Source: Citrus sinensis (Eukaryota; Streptophyta; Magnoliopsida; Sapindales; Rutaceae). Taken from it: 64,000 nucleotides of DNA. Location: positions 5,419,001-5,483,000 of the forward strand of contig NC_068561.1 in NCBI RefSeq assembly GCF_022201045.2, written 5' to 3'. This document shows, piece after piece, positions 24,516-35,783 of the stretch; the first letter of the stretch is position 1; every line of letters begins with the position of its first letter. The position numbers and the translations under genes are program-made. The notes under the pieces are model-generated. The model did no database searches. It saw only the letters and a program-made list of their open reading frames with translations, and was not told where the DNA came from.

Positions 24516-25088
24516 TTTTAATTGTTGTTGTTTTCTCCTTCACAATGAGCCCTATAATTTACCAATACCTATCGCTTGACTATTTATGTATCGAAAAACA
24601 TATAATTAATAACCTTAACAATCATGAAGGCCAATTCCTGATTCATCCATTCAATTTGTAACTCTCAAGTAACCAAAGAACATCAGCGTTACAACCAACC
24701 GAAAAGGGAGAAAGAAAATAGTTTCTGAAAATAAATAGAAAATTTAACCAAGCATCAGTCACGTTTCTTCTCTTGTGAGCCGTAACGACTTCGGTGGTGG
24801 AGGATTGAATTTTGACGACGATTGGATTAAGTTGGAAGGGATGGGAATTTGAAGGTGAAAACGACGCCGTTACGCCAGTCAAGACCGGCTGTAGAAGGGA
24901 GTATCTCGCATTGCTTGTTTTTGGTAACCGGTTTCAACCGCTTAAACCAGTTTAATTTTATCACTTATGTATCCACTTGGCAAACGTTTATTCACCAACT
25001 AGTCTTTTCACTGATTGTATCTTACAATAAACGTAACTTAGAGGGATCCTTTAGCTGATGGTCTTTACTAAATGATTATTTTCTCACA
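24516..25088. other. Promoter-like flank of the NHX remnant and end of a Copia LTR
   Basis: No ORF is supported. A motif AAAACGACGCCGTTAC lies at about 24859. The last bases before 25088 (ending TTCTCACA) should be the end of a Copia LTR, because a primer-binding site follows. The start of that LTR could not be placed. Confidence 0.4.
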
Positions 25089-25214
25089 AGTAGTATCAGA
25101 GCCTTTTAATGATGAATAATTGAGAAAAATTTATGGTTTTCTTCATGATTATAAAATACTAAAAATTTAAAATTTTGAGTTTAGAAAATTCGGATTTATG
25201 TCGATGGCAGCAAC
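25083..25214 (+). mobile_element. Ty1/Copia remnant, part 1: primer-binding site and leader start
   Basis: TAGTATCAGAGCC at 25091-25103 matches the initiator tRNA-Met primer-binding site (TGGTATCAGAGC) of Copia elements, with one change. The leader continues to ...GATGGCAGCAAC and is then interrupted by Gypsy element A. It resumes at 44944, where the leader and gag start are found. Confidence 0.7.
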
Positions 25215-26486
25215 TGTTGAGTGTTAGAAAATGTATATTTATAAAGGAGAAAATCATCATTTTACACTTCAAGTTTTATTAACACCCTTACTTTTATGTA
25301 TTTAAGCTTCTTGTGATTTAATTATGTGTGCTTTATTTTAATTAAGTATTTTATGTATTTTAGGGGCATCATGGTCATTTTACAATGAACGAGAAATCAG
25401 ACGGAAAAATGTCACTGTTCACATGTACGGTACTATTCACATATACGGTATTGTCTACGTTACTGCTCACGACACTGTTCACATAGACGGATCGATGACG
25501 TGGCATTGACCGATGATGTGGCATTGACTGATGAGGTGTCACGATTCCATTGGAGAGAATTCTTATGCACTGTTGATCGGTGACATGGCAGCATGTTAGT
25601 GGACCAAAAATTACGTGTACGGTACATGCATATGCACAGAATTATTTTCAACCAAACCGCGTCACTGTTCAAACTGGTTGATTGTTCAAACTGCGTGGTC
25701 AAACCGTGCGGTCAAACCGCATACTGTTAACTGATTATGTGGCGCAATCCTGAGCGTCCAAACTGTTTTTAATCCGATGGCCATCATTTACTCAATGTAT
25801 CTATAAAAAGGGGAGCTCTCCCCCCTAATTTGATATCTCTGAATCCATTTTTGGGCTCTATTTTCTGTAATTCCTTCTCCATCTTGTATTTTCTACGTAT
25901 TTTAATAAATTTTCATTTTGCCACTAGTTCAATTATGAGTAGCTAATTTTCTTTCAAACTTGGGTTGAAGGTGAAGTCTCAACATGTGCTATGGGCTTTA
26001 TTTGGTAAATTTATTTTCTCTTCCCTTCTAATTTTTGTGGATGTTTTGACTTTTCGTCGATAAATAATAATAATCTTGTCTAGATACCACCCTGGTTTCA
26101 CCGGCTCCATAGTACAAGGTTACTATTATTTGGCACGATAAGCGCTTAGCACCATATTGATTAGAGTATAATTCATGAGGTATAGATTCTCCCCTCATGA
26201 TTTAATTGGCACTAATACGGAATATTTAGCTCATCATGCATGTTGATGCGGCTCCAGATACCCAAGTGCTCCAATTATAATAATTTCCAATTTGATTTAA
26301 TTCCGTCATTTCAATTTAAATTCTAAGATAGTCTAAATCACTTTCACCACAAATCCAACCACCCTCATAGAAAATTAATTCTACATATAATTAAAATTCA
26401 CCTCCTCATGGGATCGACACTCGTCATCATTGATCTATTCTACAATAGATTCGTGCACTTGCGAGTTTAATAAAATTTGCACAACA
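25215..26486 (+). mobile_element. 5' LTR of Gypsy element A
   Basis: The LTR runs from TGTTGAGTG to GCACAACA (TG...CA, 1272 bp). The 5-bp flanks GCAAC (25210-25214) and GCAAT (after the 3' LTR, 44939-44943) differ by one base, so the two LTRs belong to one insertion. A TATA box (TATAAAAA, 25802-25809) is followed directly by a short inverted repeat GGGGAG-CT-CTCCCC. The last ~590 bp match 44347-44938 closely. Confidence 0.85.
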
Positions 26487-26492
26487 AGTTTT

Positions 26493-26510
26493 TGGCGCCG
26501 TTGCTAGGGA
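26493..26510 (+). promoter_or_regulatory. Primer-binding site of element A (tRNA-Asp type)
   Basis: TGGCGCCGTTGCTAGGGA is complementary, with two mismatches, to the 3' end of plant tRNA-Asp, the primer typical of Athila-type Gypsy elements. It lies 6 nt after the LTR end. Confidence 0.85.
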
Positions 26511-26799
26511 GGTAAGTTATTTTAATTCGTAGAATTAATTTTTGTGAATAATTTCTTTTATTTGTTTTCTTATTAAAAAAAAGGAAAAAAATGAATCTGC
26601 ATTTAGAGGAAAGAAAATTTCTTTTCTTTCTCTATTCTTTACAATTCTGTAATTTAATTTATTTTTAGTTAATTTATTTCACGTATTTTTTTAGTGTGTT
26701 TTTATAGAAAGGTTTTAACAGCGTGATAAGGTTAGTACCGTAATTTCTCCTTCTGGTTTATTTTTATTAATTTTGTTCTCAATTTTTTTTATTCATTGA

Positions 26800-28490
26800 A
26801 TGCATGGTCGAAGGTTATTATTACCTAGTCTTGAGCCTATAGACCTTAAACTTGAGAAAACACTTCGCACACACAAACACATTGTAATTAAAGATAAAAG
26901 TGAAATGGATTTGCACCAACAACAAGCACCACAGGAGAGGCCATTTAAGCACTACTTTAGTCCCTTAGCTAATTTGAGCACATCATGCATAAGATACCTA
27001 AATGTAGCTGCTAGGAGTTTTGAGTTAAAACCTAGTGTACTAAATTGTCTCCCAACATTTTATGGCCTAGAAAATGAGGACCCATACAATCATTTGAATG
27101 ATTTTCAAACTGTTTGTTAAACATTTAAATATGAGAATTTTTCAGATGATGATGTTAAATTTAGACTATTCCCATTTTCTTTAAAGGATAGAGCTCATTC
27201 ATGGCTCAATACATTGCCTACTAATAGCATTACATCATGGGAACAAATGGTTACAAAATTTTTGAATAAATATTTCACAGTGCATAAAACCAATGCTATT
27301 CGCAGGGAAATTTTAGAGTTTACCCAGAGAGAAGACAAGTAGTTTTTCGAAACATGGGAGCGATTCAATGGGCTACTCTTAAAGTGTCCACATCATGGGT
27401 ACGAGAAATGGCTCCAATGCCAATACTTTTTGGAGGGATTATTGCTGAATGTGCAAGAATGACTAATGGCAACAAGTGGGGGAGAACTAATGTCAAAAAA
27501 TACATCAAAGATTTGGGAATTCTTCCAGCGACAAGCAGATAATTTCCAACAACGGAGTCGATCACTCAGGAATATTAAAAGCATTAAAGGAGTGAATGAG
27601 GTTCATATTGGCGAGTCAACTTTGAGAATAAAAGAAGTCAAGGAGATGGTTGATGGTCTCTCTCGACAAATAGCATCGTTATCGACTGCTAAATCAACAG
27701 AACCACATGACCATGACTCATACTCAGATCAAGCCAATGCCATAGGTGTAATGAGAAAACCATCAAATTACAATCCATACTCCAACACATATAACCCTGG
27801 ATGGAGAGACCACCCCAATTTTTCATGGTCTCAAGGATTCCAACAGAATGGACCAGCAGCTCCAGCTCCACCAATGCAACCAATTCCTCAAGCCTCTCAG
27901 CCACCATTTAGACCATACAATCAGAACCAGAACTACTCTCAACCCAAACCATGGGAGGATGCATTCCAGAATTTCAGGAATGTTACTCACTCCACGATTG
28001 AGTAACAGAACCGCACCATTGATGAACTACGAAATGAGATGAGAGCAGGCTTCAATTCACAAGCCTAATCAATTTCAAGCCTCGAGAAAATGGTGGGACA
28101 ACTTACTTCTTCAGTTCATACCTTGGCAATGACTGTTGAGAAAGGCAAGTTTCCAAGTCAACCAGTGCCTAATTCTAAAGGAGTATATAAAATAAGTACC
28201 AGTTCACTACAGCAGCATGGAGAGGTCAAAGTAGTCATGACCTTGCGAAAAGGAAAAGAAGTCGACAACAAAGTGGAGATGCCGGTGACAAAAGAAAATC
28301 AAATTGTACATGTGAATGTTGAGGACTCACCATCGGAAGAGAAAGAAAAAACCAACCCACCAGAATATGTTCCCAAAGCTCCATTTCCTCAGAGGTTAGC
28401 TAAAGGAAAGAAGGAAAAATCCACAGGTGAGATTCTTGAAATCTTCGAACAGGTAAGTGTTAACATCTTTTTACTTGATGTTATAAAATA
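26800..28490 (+). pseudogene. gag of element A (Athila-like)
   Basis: This is the capsid/nucleocapsid polyprotein of a Ty3/Gypsy retrotransposon. One frame is kept throughout, broken only by stops near 27118, 27340, 27460, 28003, 28066 and 28488. Recognisable are the Athila-type gag core (LPTFYGLENEDPYNHL; FRLFPFSLKDRAHSWLNTLP) and a Pro/Gln/Asn-rich tail (27750-27960). The CCHC zinc knuckle present in element B is not visible here. Relative to element B the first half is strongly diverged. Confidence 0.88.
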
Positions 28491-29583
28491 AGTTTCATCT
28501 TATGCCAAGTTTCTTAAAGACCTTTGTACTAAAAAGAGAAATATTCACGCTCAAAAGAAGGCATTTTTAATAGAACACATTAGTTCTATACTCCAACACA
28601 AAATTCCTCTAAAATGCAAACACCTAGGCTCCCCTACCATCTCATGTAGTATAAGAAACCACACAATTGAGAATGCTTTATTGAATTTAGGAGCTAGTGT
28701 AAATCTGTTGCCTTATTCAGTATTTGTGAAACTTGGACTGGGCGAATTACACCCAACTCCAGTGGTGTTATAGTTTGCAAATCGGTCCACAAAAATACCT
28801 CGTGGTATTGTGGAGGACGTGCTTATCCAGGTAGAGAAGTAAGATCTTTCCTTGGGCATGCTAGTTTTTATAGACGTTTCATTAAAGATTTTAGCAAAGT
28901 TTCTAGACCCTTATGCAATCTACTTGCTAAGAATGTACATTTTTATCTTTGATGATTCATGTCTTGTGGCATTTGAAAAATTAAAGTAGTTGTTGACATC
29001 ATCACCCATCATTTAGCCCCAAAACTGGAGCTTACCATTCAAGCTCATGTGTGATGCATCAGATTATGCAGTATGAGCAGTATTAAGACAAAGAATTGAT
29101 CGAATTCCTTATGTTATTTACTATGCTAGTATGACATTGAATGATGCACAATTGAATTATTCAACTACTAAAAAAGAAATGCTAGCAGTGATATTTGCAT
29201 TGGAAAAATTTCGATCTTATCTCATTGGTTGTAAAATAATTGTATTCACAGATCATACTGCTCTTAAATATCTTCTCATAAAGAAAGATGAAAAAGCTAG
29301 ACTAATTCGTTGGGTGTTACTTTTGCAGGAATTCAACTTAGAATTTAAAGATAAGAAAGGCATAGAGAATGTTGTGGCTGACCATCTCTCTTATCTCTAT
29401 TTTGACACAATTACAGAACCATTAACATTGAATGAGTCATTTCCAGATGAACAATTAATGAGTGTGGAAGTATTACCATGGTATGTTGACATCGTGAATT
29501 ATCTTGTTATAGGTAAACTTCTAGAGCATTGGACCAAGCAAGACAAGGCCAAATTTTTTACAGAAATAAAGAATTTCTTTTAG
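28491..29583 (+). pseudogene. Protease and RNase H of element A, reverse transcriptase deleted
   Basis: The protease region reads LGASVNLLPYSVF (normal D-x-G-A changed to L-G-A) and VEDVLIQV. At about 28830 it jumps directly to REVRSFLGHASFYRRFIKDF, which in element B lies about 1.4 kb further on. The whole RT core, including its catalytic F-M-D-D block, is missing. RNase H follows ([30 protein letters not shown]) with stops and one frame change, then [14 protein letters not shown]. The element cannot copy itself without help. Confidence 0.88.
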
Positions 29584-29584
29584 G

Positions 29585-30772
29585 ATGACCCATATTTGTT
29601 CAAGTATTGTGCAGATCAAATTGTTAGATGATGTGTCCCAGAAAGTGAAATTCATAATATCCTTTCATTATGCCATAAACAAGCTTGCGGAGGCCATTTC
29701 AGTGCTAAGAAAACAGCTACTAAAGTTTTACAATCTGGTTTCTATTGGCCAACTATATTTCGAGACGCTTATACTTTCTGTTCTTCGTGTGATAGGTGTC
29801 AACGAATGGGGAGCATTACACGAAGGAATATGATGCCACTAAATCCAATTTTAGTGGTTGAGATTTTTTATGTGTGGGGTATCGACTTCATGGGACCATT
29901 TCCCCATTTTTTTTGCCATCAATACATATTGGTTGCTGTTGACTACGTATCGAAATGGGTAGAAGCAATTCCATGTAGAACCAATGATCACAAGGTGGTG
30001 ATAGGATTTTTGAAAAGCAACATTGTTTCACGCTTTGGATTCACTCGAGCAATAATCAGTGATGGTGGTGTCCACTTTTGTAACAAAGCATTTAAAGCTC
30101 TTTTGACAAAGTATTCAATCACTCACAAAGTGGCGACCCCATATCATCCGCAAACTAGTGGCCAAATTGAGATCTCCAATCGAGAAATAAAGCACATTAG
30201 AAAAGACGGTGAGGCCAGACATAAAAGATTGGTCATTAAGACTTGATGATGCATTATGGGCATATAGAACGGCTTTCAAGACCCCGATTGGGATGTCACC
30301 CTACAGGCTAGTGTATGGAAAAGCTTGCCACCTACTTGTGGAACTCGAGTGTCGTGCGTACTGGGTCATCAAGAAATTCAACTTTGACATGCATCAAACT
30401 AGCTCAGAAAGAATATTACAACTGGCAGAACTTGAAGAAATTCGCAATGATGCATATGAAAATGTCAAGATTTACAAGCAGCGAATAAAAGTCTTTCATG
30501 ACAAGCAAATTATGAGAAAATCTTTCACTCCAGGTCAGAAAGTGCTTTTATTCAATTCTCGCTTGTATCTATTCCCAGGTAAGTTACGCTCTCGATGGTC
30601 TGGCCCCTTTATTGTTCATACTGTTTTTCCACATGGGGCAATTGAAATTAAGGACCCAAAGAACAGTGTCATGTTTAAAGGTAATGGTCAAAGATTAAAG
30701 TCATATCTAGAGTACCAACCACATGAAGAAGACACCGAAATAAGTTTGAGTGACCCACCAAATTTGAATTGA
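29585..30772 (+). pseudogene. Integrase of element A
   Basis: The zinc-binding start (CHYAIN..., CDRCQ) is split across frames. The DDE core is clear: [19 protein letters not shown] and [15 protein letters not shown] (catalytic Asp, Asp, Glu). The C-terminal part (30209-30772) reads [20 protein letters not shown] and ends [13 protein letters not shown] in a shifted frame. At least one frameshift near 30210 makes it a pseudogene. Confidence 0.88.
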
Positions 30773-30946
30773 GTTTTTTCTTTCTTTTTGGTGATTTGAT
30801 TTTTTTTCTTTCTTTTTATTATTCTTTTGCTAATTGAAATTATTTTTGCATAAGTGTGTTTGTTTAACCATTAAATTTTCTCTTATCATTGTTAATCATA
30901 AGTGCCATAGCTAAACAGTTCCTCCTGGACATTCTTAAACCACTTT

Positions 30947-31132
30947 AACGTGTAAAATCTCATCTCAAAAGGCATATTCGATTTTATAAAACACATCGTA
31001 TTTGGGCTCTGCAACCACCAGAGTTAGTATCCTATGTTGAGGATTTAGAAAGCCAACTCAGAGACATTGAGAGAAGTGTCTACAACATCCAGTTGGAGCT
31101 TGAGGTAAATTCAATAAGAGGACCATTATAAT
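30947..31132 (+). pseudogene. Short conserved coiled-coil segment after the integrase, element A
   Basis: The frame reads LQPPELVSYVEDLESQLRDI then ERSVYNIQLELEVNSIRG, with a heptad-like spacing of Leu/Ile/Val. Element B has the same block at 41455-41583. It sits between integrase and ORF-X, where Athila elements often carry an extra envelope-like gene. It may be a first exon of the downstream ORF. Function unknown. Confidence 0.5.
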
Positions 31133-31274
31133 TTTCTTTATGTGTTTTAGTTTGTTTTTCTTTGTTTGTGTGCTTTAGTTTGTCACCCCAGTGAAGTGGC
31201 GGATAACAGTACTCCGTGACAATCAAGTCGGTTACTTCAGTTTCCCATAATAACTGATATTCTGAGGCGAATGT

Positions 31275-31832
31275 ATGGACATAAACGAGATTCTAGCAAA
31301 GCTTCACAATCGATTCCCTTCACTTTCTCAGAATGCCCTCCTTACAATCTATAAAGTTCGGTCCGAACGCATGTGATTGCTCATGAGGAATAACATACCT
31401 GCTGATATCCGTTGGTTAATCGAGGCCAAAGTACGATTGGCAGGTGAGTTACCTCCAAAATTTATAGCATACATGCCTGGTTGTGGTAAAAGTAATTATG
31501 TAAGAAAACAAAGAGCTTGAAGAATTTCTGTTGCTTGTCATAAATGTGCCAGAATGAAATGCAATAAAAACTCATATTCTTTAGAAATGGTGTCTGATAA
31601 CAGGGAAGATAAGATTCAATTCATTAGGGATGGCTTGAATAAAGAGTCATTGGATGATATCCTTTTGTCTCTTGAAACGCATCCTAGTGGATATGTGCAA
31701 GGAGCGATTCTCTAGTTATGGCCATTATTCTAGAAAGAGCATGCACGATATAGTCTCGGGAATCTGACTATAAACGACCCTGTTTACCAGTTTATAAGAA
31801 AACTGGATGGGAAGCCTATCCTCGACCCATAG
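31275..31832 (+). pseudogene. ORF-X of element A: unrecognised 185-codon ORF with a Cys cluster
   Basis: The frame starts MDINEILAKL and ends FIRKLDGKPILDP-stop, with internal stops at codons 34, 82, 147 and 153. Conserved with element B are MPGxGK, a Cys cluster (CHKCARMKC, residues 88-96), NREDKIQFIRDG, NKESLDDILLSLETHPSGYV and SLGNLTINDPVYQFIRKL. The Cys cluster could bind zinc. I recognise no family. A conserved 60-base block follows the stop (31838-31901) and reads VFKLFLDVK. The upstream block GATAACAGTACTCCGTGAC (about 31202) is also shared with B. Confidence 0.6.
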
Positions 31833-32150
31833 AGGGTGTTCAAGTTGTTTCTGGACGTAAAACCAGAGGAAGATGTGAGCCACAGTCGTAACTACATGTA
31901 AATATCCTTTTACTTTACTATTGTTTTATTTCACTATTGTTTTATCATTTGCATTATTGTCTTTAATAATTTTATTCTATCACTGTTTACTTTTTCCTTT
32001 TTACTATTTCCTTTTTGACTCGCGAGCCATGTGCTTTACGTGTTATTTGACACTGACATGCTACCTCATACACAGCTGTGACCCACTGTCACTAAGATTC
32101 TTAAATATGATTTTTTGTCAAGCACTCACAAATTATTTTTGAGAAGTATT

Positions 32151-33415
32151 TGATGAGCATAATTTATATACATATTTTACCATTTATTATCTAATTACTA
32201 GTTATTTTTATTTGTTATTTTTAATTAATTGAATTATTTTATTGCATAGGGAATTAATTGGAGATTGGAAATAAAAAGTGCAAAAAGAATAACAATTTGG
32301 GAGAATATTAATTGAAGCCGTGACAGAGTTAAGAGCCAAGAGCAATTTGCATTGAATCTCAATTCTCCAATTGAGTTGCACGTGCATGGCATTGCAAAAG
32401 TGGAAATAAATTTAAATGGGGCCCACACTTGACTTTCAAAAGTGGAATTAATGGCTTATGGTGGCGTTATTATGGAAGCTTTGTTTGATAATTGGAAAAG
32501 GATTTTAATTAGTAGACAAAGAGGATTCGGTGGCTAAGCATTATAAAAAGAGAGTTTTGGCTTTTGAATGATGTAGCCGCCAGAGGACGGAAACAAAAGG
32601 GAGGACGCGAGACAGAGAGAATAGAGGTAGCGGCAGCAGCACTTCGGCTTTCCATGGCTGATTTTATTTATTTTGTTGCTCCCAATTCAAGTATGTCTAA
32701 CTAATTTTCTTATACTGAGGTTAAGGATGAAACCTTATTCAATGAAATAATTATCTTTTTATTTAATTAATTCCCTATATATATTCTTTGATGATTATGA
32801 TTTTTATTTCACATGATTAATTGGATGTTAATAAAATCTTTTCATCAATTTTGTCATGCATTATTGATTGTTAGGATTAATATTCGATTAAATCTATGCT
32901 TAGATTTATAAAGTTTATACATGATTATCTTTGATTCTATGTCTTTCATTAAATTGTTTACATGGAGTGCTTAAGAAACTTTGACTCTTTGTTATTCAAT
33001 ATGTTTACATGAGATTCTTAGATGTCATATTATTAAGCAGAAAAAGAACCTACACAAGATTAATTTTATTTGGGCTTAATTGTTATATCCATGAGATGAC
33101 ATAAATTGATTTCGAGTTGTCACTGTAAAATTGAGGATTAATTAATAATTAGATAATTATTAGTTGAATAGTGGTGGATTCTAAAGACTTGGTAATTCTT
33201 ATCTTATTGAATTCTCCTTTATTTTAATTGCTTCCTTAGTTTAATTGGTTTAATTTTCTTAGAAACTCAATTTGGTCAACTAGGTTAGAATTAATATTAA
33301 TTTTAGATTTAAATTAGACTTTTAAATTTATAACAATCCCTGTGGGATCGACCTCGTTACCATTATTCTATTTCTAGATTCGTGCGCTTGCGAGTATATT
33401 AAAATTTTCACAACA
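32151..33415 (+). mobile_element. Solo LTR of another Gypsy family, inserted in element A
   Basis: It runs from TGATGAGCAT to TTTTCACAACA (1265 bp) and is flanked by GTATT (32146-32150) and GTATC (33416-33420), a 5-bp duplication with one change. No PBS or coding follows it. Element B has no such insert between ORF-X and the LOG-like ORF, so it entered A later and lost its interior by LTR-LTR recombination. A TATAAAAAG box is at about 32545. Confidence 0.8.
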
Positions 33416-33423
33416 GTATCCCA

Positions 33424-34067
33424 ATGGCAGCTACTCCCCATAGACAATTCCAGAACATTTGTGTGCTTTCTGGATTTAACTATGGCAAACATAAAGAGTT
33501 CATTGAGGCAGTCATAGATTTGGTCGAAGTATAGCAGAAAGAAAATTACACTTGGTGTATGGAGGGGGTAACCGAGGGTTATCAAAATTGGTCTCAAAAG
33601 TTGCTTTTGTTAGAGGAAGTTAAGTGTTAGGCATCATCCCAAGAGCTCTAAACTCTTTGGGTAGTTTATCTGACTCACCGACTGGAGAAGAGTTAGTCGG
33701 CTCAGGTATGCAAGAAAGAATAACTGAAATACTTAATCATGCTGATGCTTTTATTTTCCTTTCAGGAAATCTTGCAACACTGGAGGCACTTATCACACTA
33801 GCATCTTGGGCCCATCTGCACATTTACCAGAAACTATTCGGTTTGTTAAATGTCAATAACTTTTATGATGGCTTCATCGCATTTCTTAACCATGCAATAA
33901 AAAATTATTTCATTCCTTCCACAGCGAAAAAGCTTTTTATTTGTCCTCACACTGCTAATGAGCTACTTGATATGTTACAAGCTTATATACCGGAGCCAGA
34001 CCCTTGGACCTTTGTGTTGGAGCGTCCAAATAATGATGGTAACAGTAGCCGCAGTAAGAAGTACTAA
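33424..34067 (+). pseudogene. LOG-like ORF of element A
   Basis: LOG (LONELY GUY) enzymes release active cytokinin bases from cytokinin riboside monophosphates. The reading starts MAATPHRQFQNICVLSG, keeps HLVYGGGNRGLSKLVS, SGMQERITEILNHADAFIFL and LLNVNNFYDGFIAFLNHAIK, and ends in EPDPW. The usual PGGxGTxxE site reads SGNLATLEA, so the catalytic Glu is Ala. A one-base slip near 33527 and a TAA near 33620 break it. There are no introns, unlike host LOG genes. It stops at 34067, right at the LTR of element B. Element B carries the same ORF in the same place. Confidence 0.88.
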
Positions 34068-34068
34068 T

Positions 34069-35166
34069 TGACACTAAAAAGTGTACATTTAATAAGGATA
34101 AAATTATTAGTTTTTCACTTATTGTGTCGATTAATGCATTCATTATTTCTAAATTATTTTAATACTCCCCAAATATATTTTATGTTAAACTAATTCGTAA
34201 TTTGTTAATTTTTATCTTGTAAATATTTTTCAGGAATAAAAATAGAATTTGAATTGAAAGCGGGAACAAAGAAGAACTACTAGAATAAAATTGAAGAGAT
34301 ATAATAATAAATAATAAATAATAAATAAAATAAAATAAAATAATAAAAAGAACAAAAACATGTTGGTGTTGGTCAGGAGGCCATCACGCCTCCTAACCAT
34401 CACACAATTCAATATATAGATATATATAATATAAAAATAAAATAAAATATTAATATTAATAAAATAAAATAAAAGAAGACGATTCCCTTGCCTATAAAAG
34501 GCAAGGGGATGCAGGCCAGAAGAGGGAGAGCTATTTTGAGAGCTGAAACCGAGACTGAAGAATTTATATCTTTGTTTCTTTTCTTTTCTTGTTTCCTTTT
34601 GTATCAATTTTCTTTGTAATATATTTCAAAAAGTTTATCAAATAAAAAGAGTGTTGTGTTTTCTTTCAATATGAGTAGCTAATTTTATTAAGCTGAGGTG
34701 TATGGTGAAGCTCAATGTTTCAAATTATTAATTATTATTATTTTCTCAAATGAGTTTTTAAGTTATTTAATTCTTTTCTAATTATTTTTATATCATGTTA
34801 ATTTATAAATCTCACTGGTATTTATGGTATTTTGACATAATGTCGACACATTAATAAAGTGTGGCACATTAGGTACTTTATTCTATATTTATCCACACAT
34901 ATAGAATTAAATGATGTAATAATTAATTAGTAAAAGTGAGTCAAAATATAAATGAGAGAGTATTAAAATTATAGTTTGAATACAGAGAGTGGATCCTAAA
35001 CCTTAGCTTATTTTTAAATTGATTTCAAATAATTTTTTTTCCCCACAATTAATTTTCTTAGTTTTACTAGATTTAAAACTCCCCGTGGTTCGACTCCGGT
35101 CTCACCGGGTTATATTATAACTAGACACTCTTATACTTGAGAGTAATATACTTTTGAGCCACGTCA
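34069..35166 (+). mobile_element. 5' LTR of Gypsy element B
   Basis: It runs from TGACACTAAAAAGTGT to GCCACGTCA and is followed by a primer-binding site. It starts immediately after the LOG-like ORF of element A, so B inserted into the end of A. Its sequence differs from the element A LTR. No matching 3' LTR exists in the window. A TATA box (34493-34499) sits exactly between the inverted arms CCCTTGCC and GGCAAGGG. Confidence 0.75.
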
Positions 35167-35172
35167 AGTTTT

Positions 35173-35190
35173 TGGCGCCGTTGCTGGGGA
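35173..35190 (+). promoter_or_regulatory. Primer-binding site of element B (tRNA-Asp type)
   Basis: TGGCGCCGTTGCTGGGGA matches the complement of the tRNA-Asp 3' end with one mismatch and lies 6 nt after the LTR end. Confidence 0.88.
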
Positions 35191-35783
35191 GTTTTCTAAA
35201 TTTTGTATTAGTTTGTCTTTACTTTATTTTAATTTTTTTTTGTTTTGTCGTTACCATCTTTCCGTGATTCTATTTTATTCTCTTTTTGTAAAACTTCAGT
35301 TAGCACCCCTCTTCTTTTCAAACCTTAACATTATCCATAACATTTGTGAGAAACTTCATCTTAATCCAAAAACCCTTGCAAATCAGTCCCCAAATCAAAT
35401 TTATTTATTTAAATTTCTTCAATTTGCTTTCCGCATTTATTTTAAATGGTCGGTTCTACTGCCTAACTGTTATTTAAATTTTGTTAATTTATGTATTTTT
35501 ATTTATATGGTCGGTTCTACCGCCTAGCATTTTAATTTCAGTTTATTTATTTTTGTGCATTAATTTATTTAATTTTATGTTTTATTATATGTCTGGTTTT
35601 AAAATACCGCCTAAACTGTTTCTTTTAATGGCTGGTTTCACCACTTAATTTATTTATTTATTTTCAGTTTGTTTATTTTTATTTCGTATTTTTTTACTTA
35701 TTTAATTTCCAGTTTATTTTTATTTCTACAATTTTCATTTAGCGTTTTTCCATCATTAGTTTAGCACACATCATTAGCATTGC

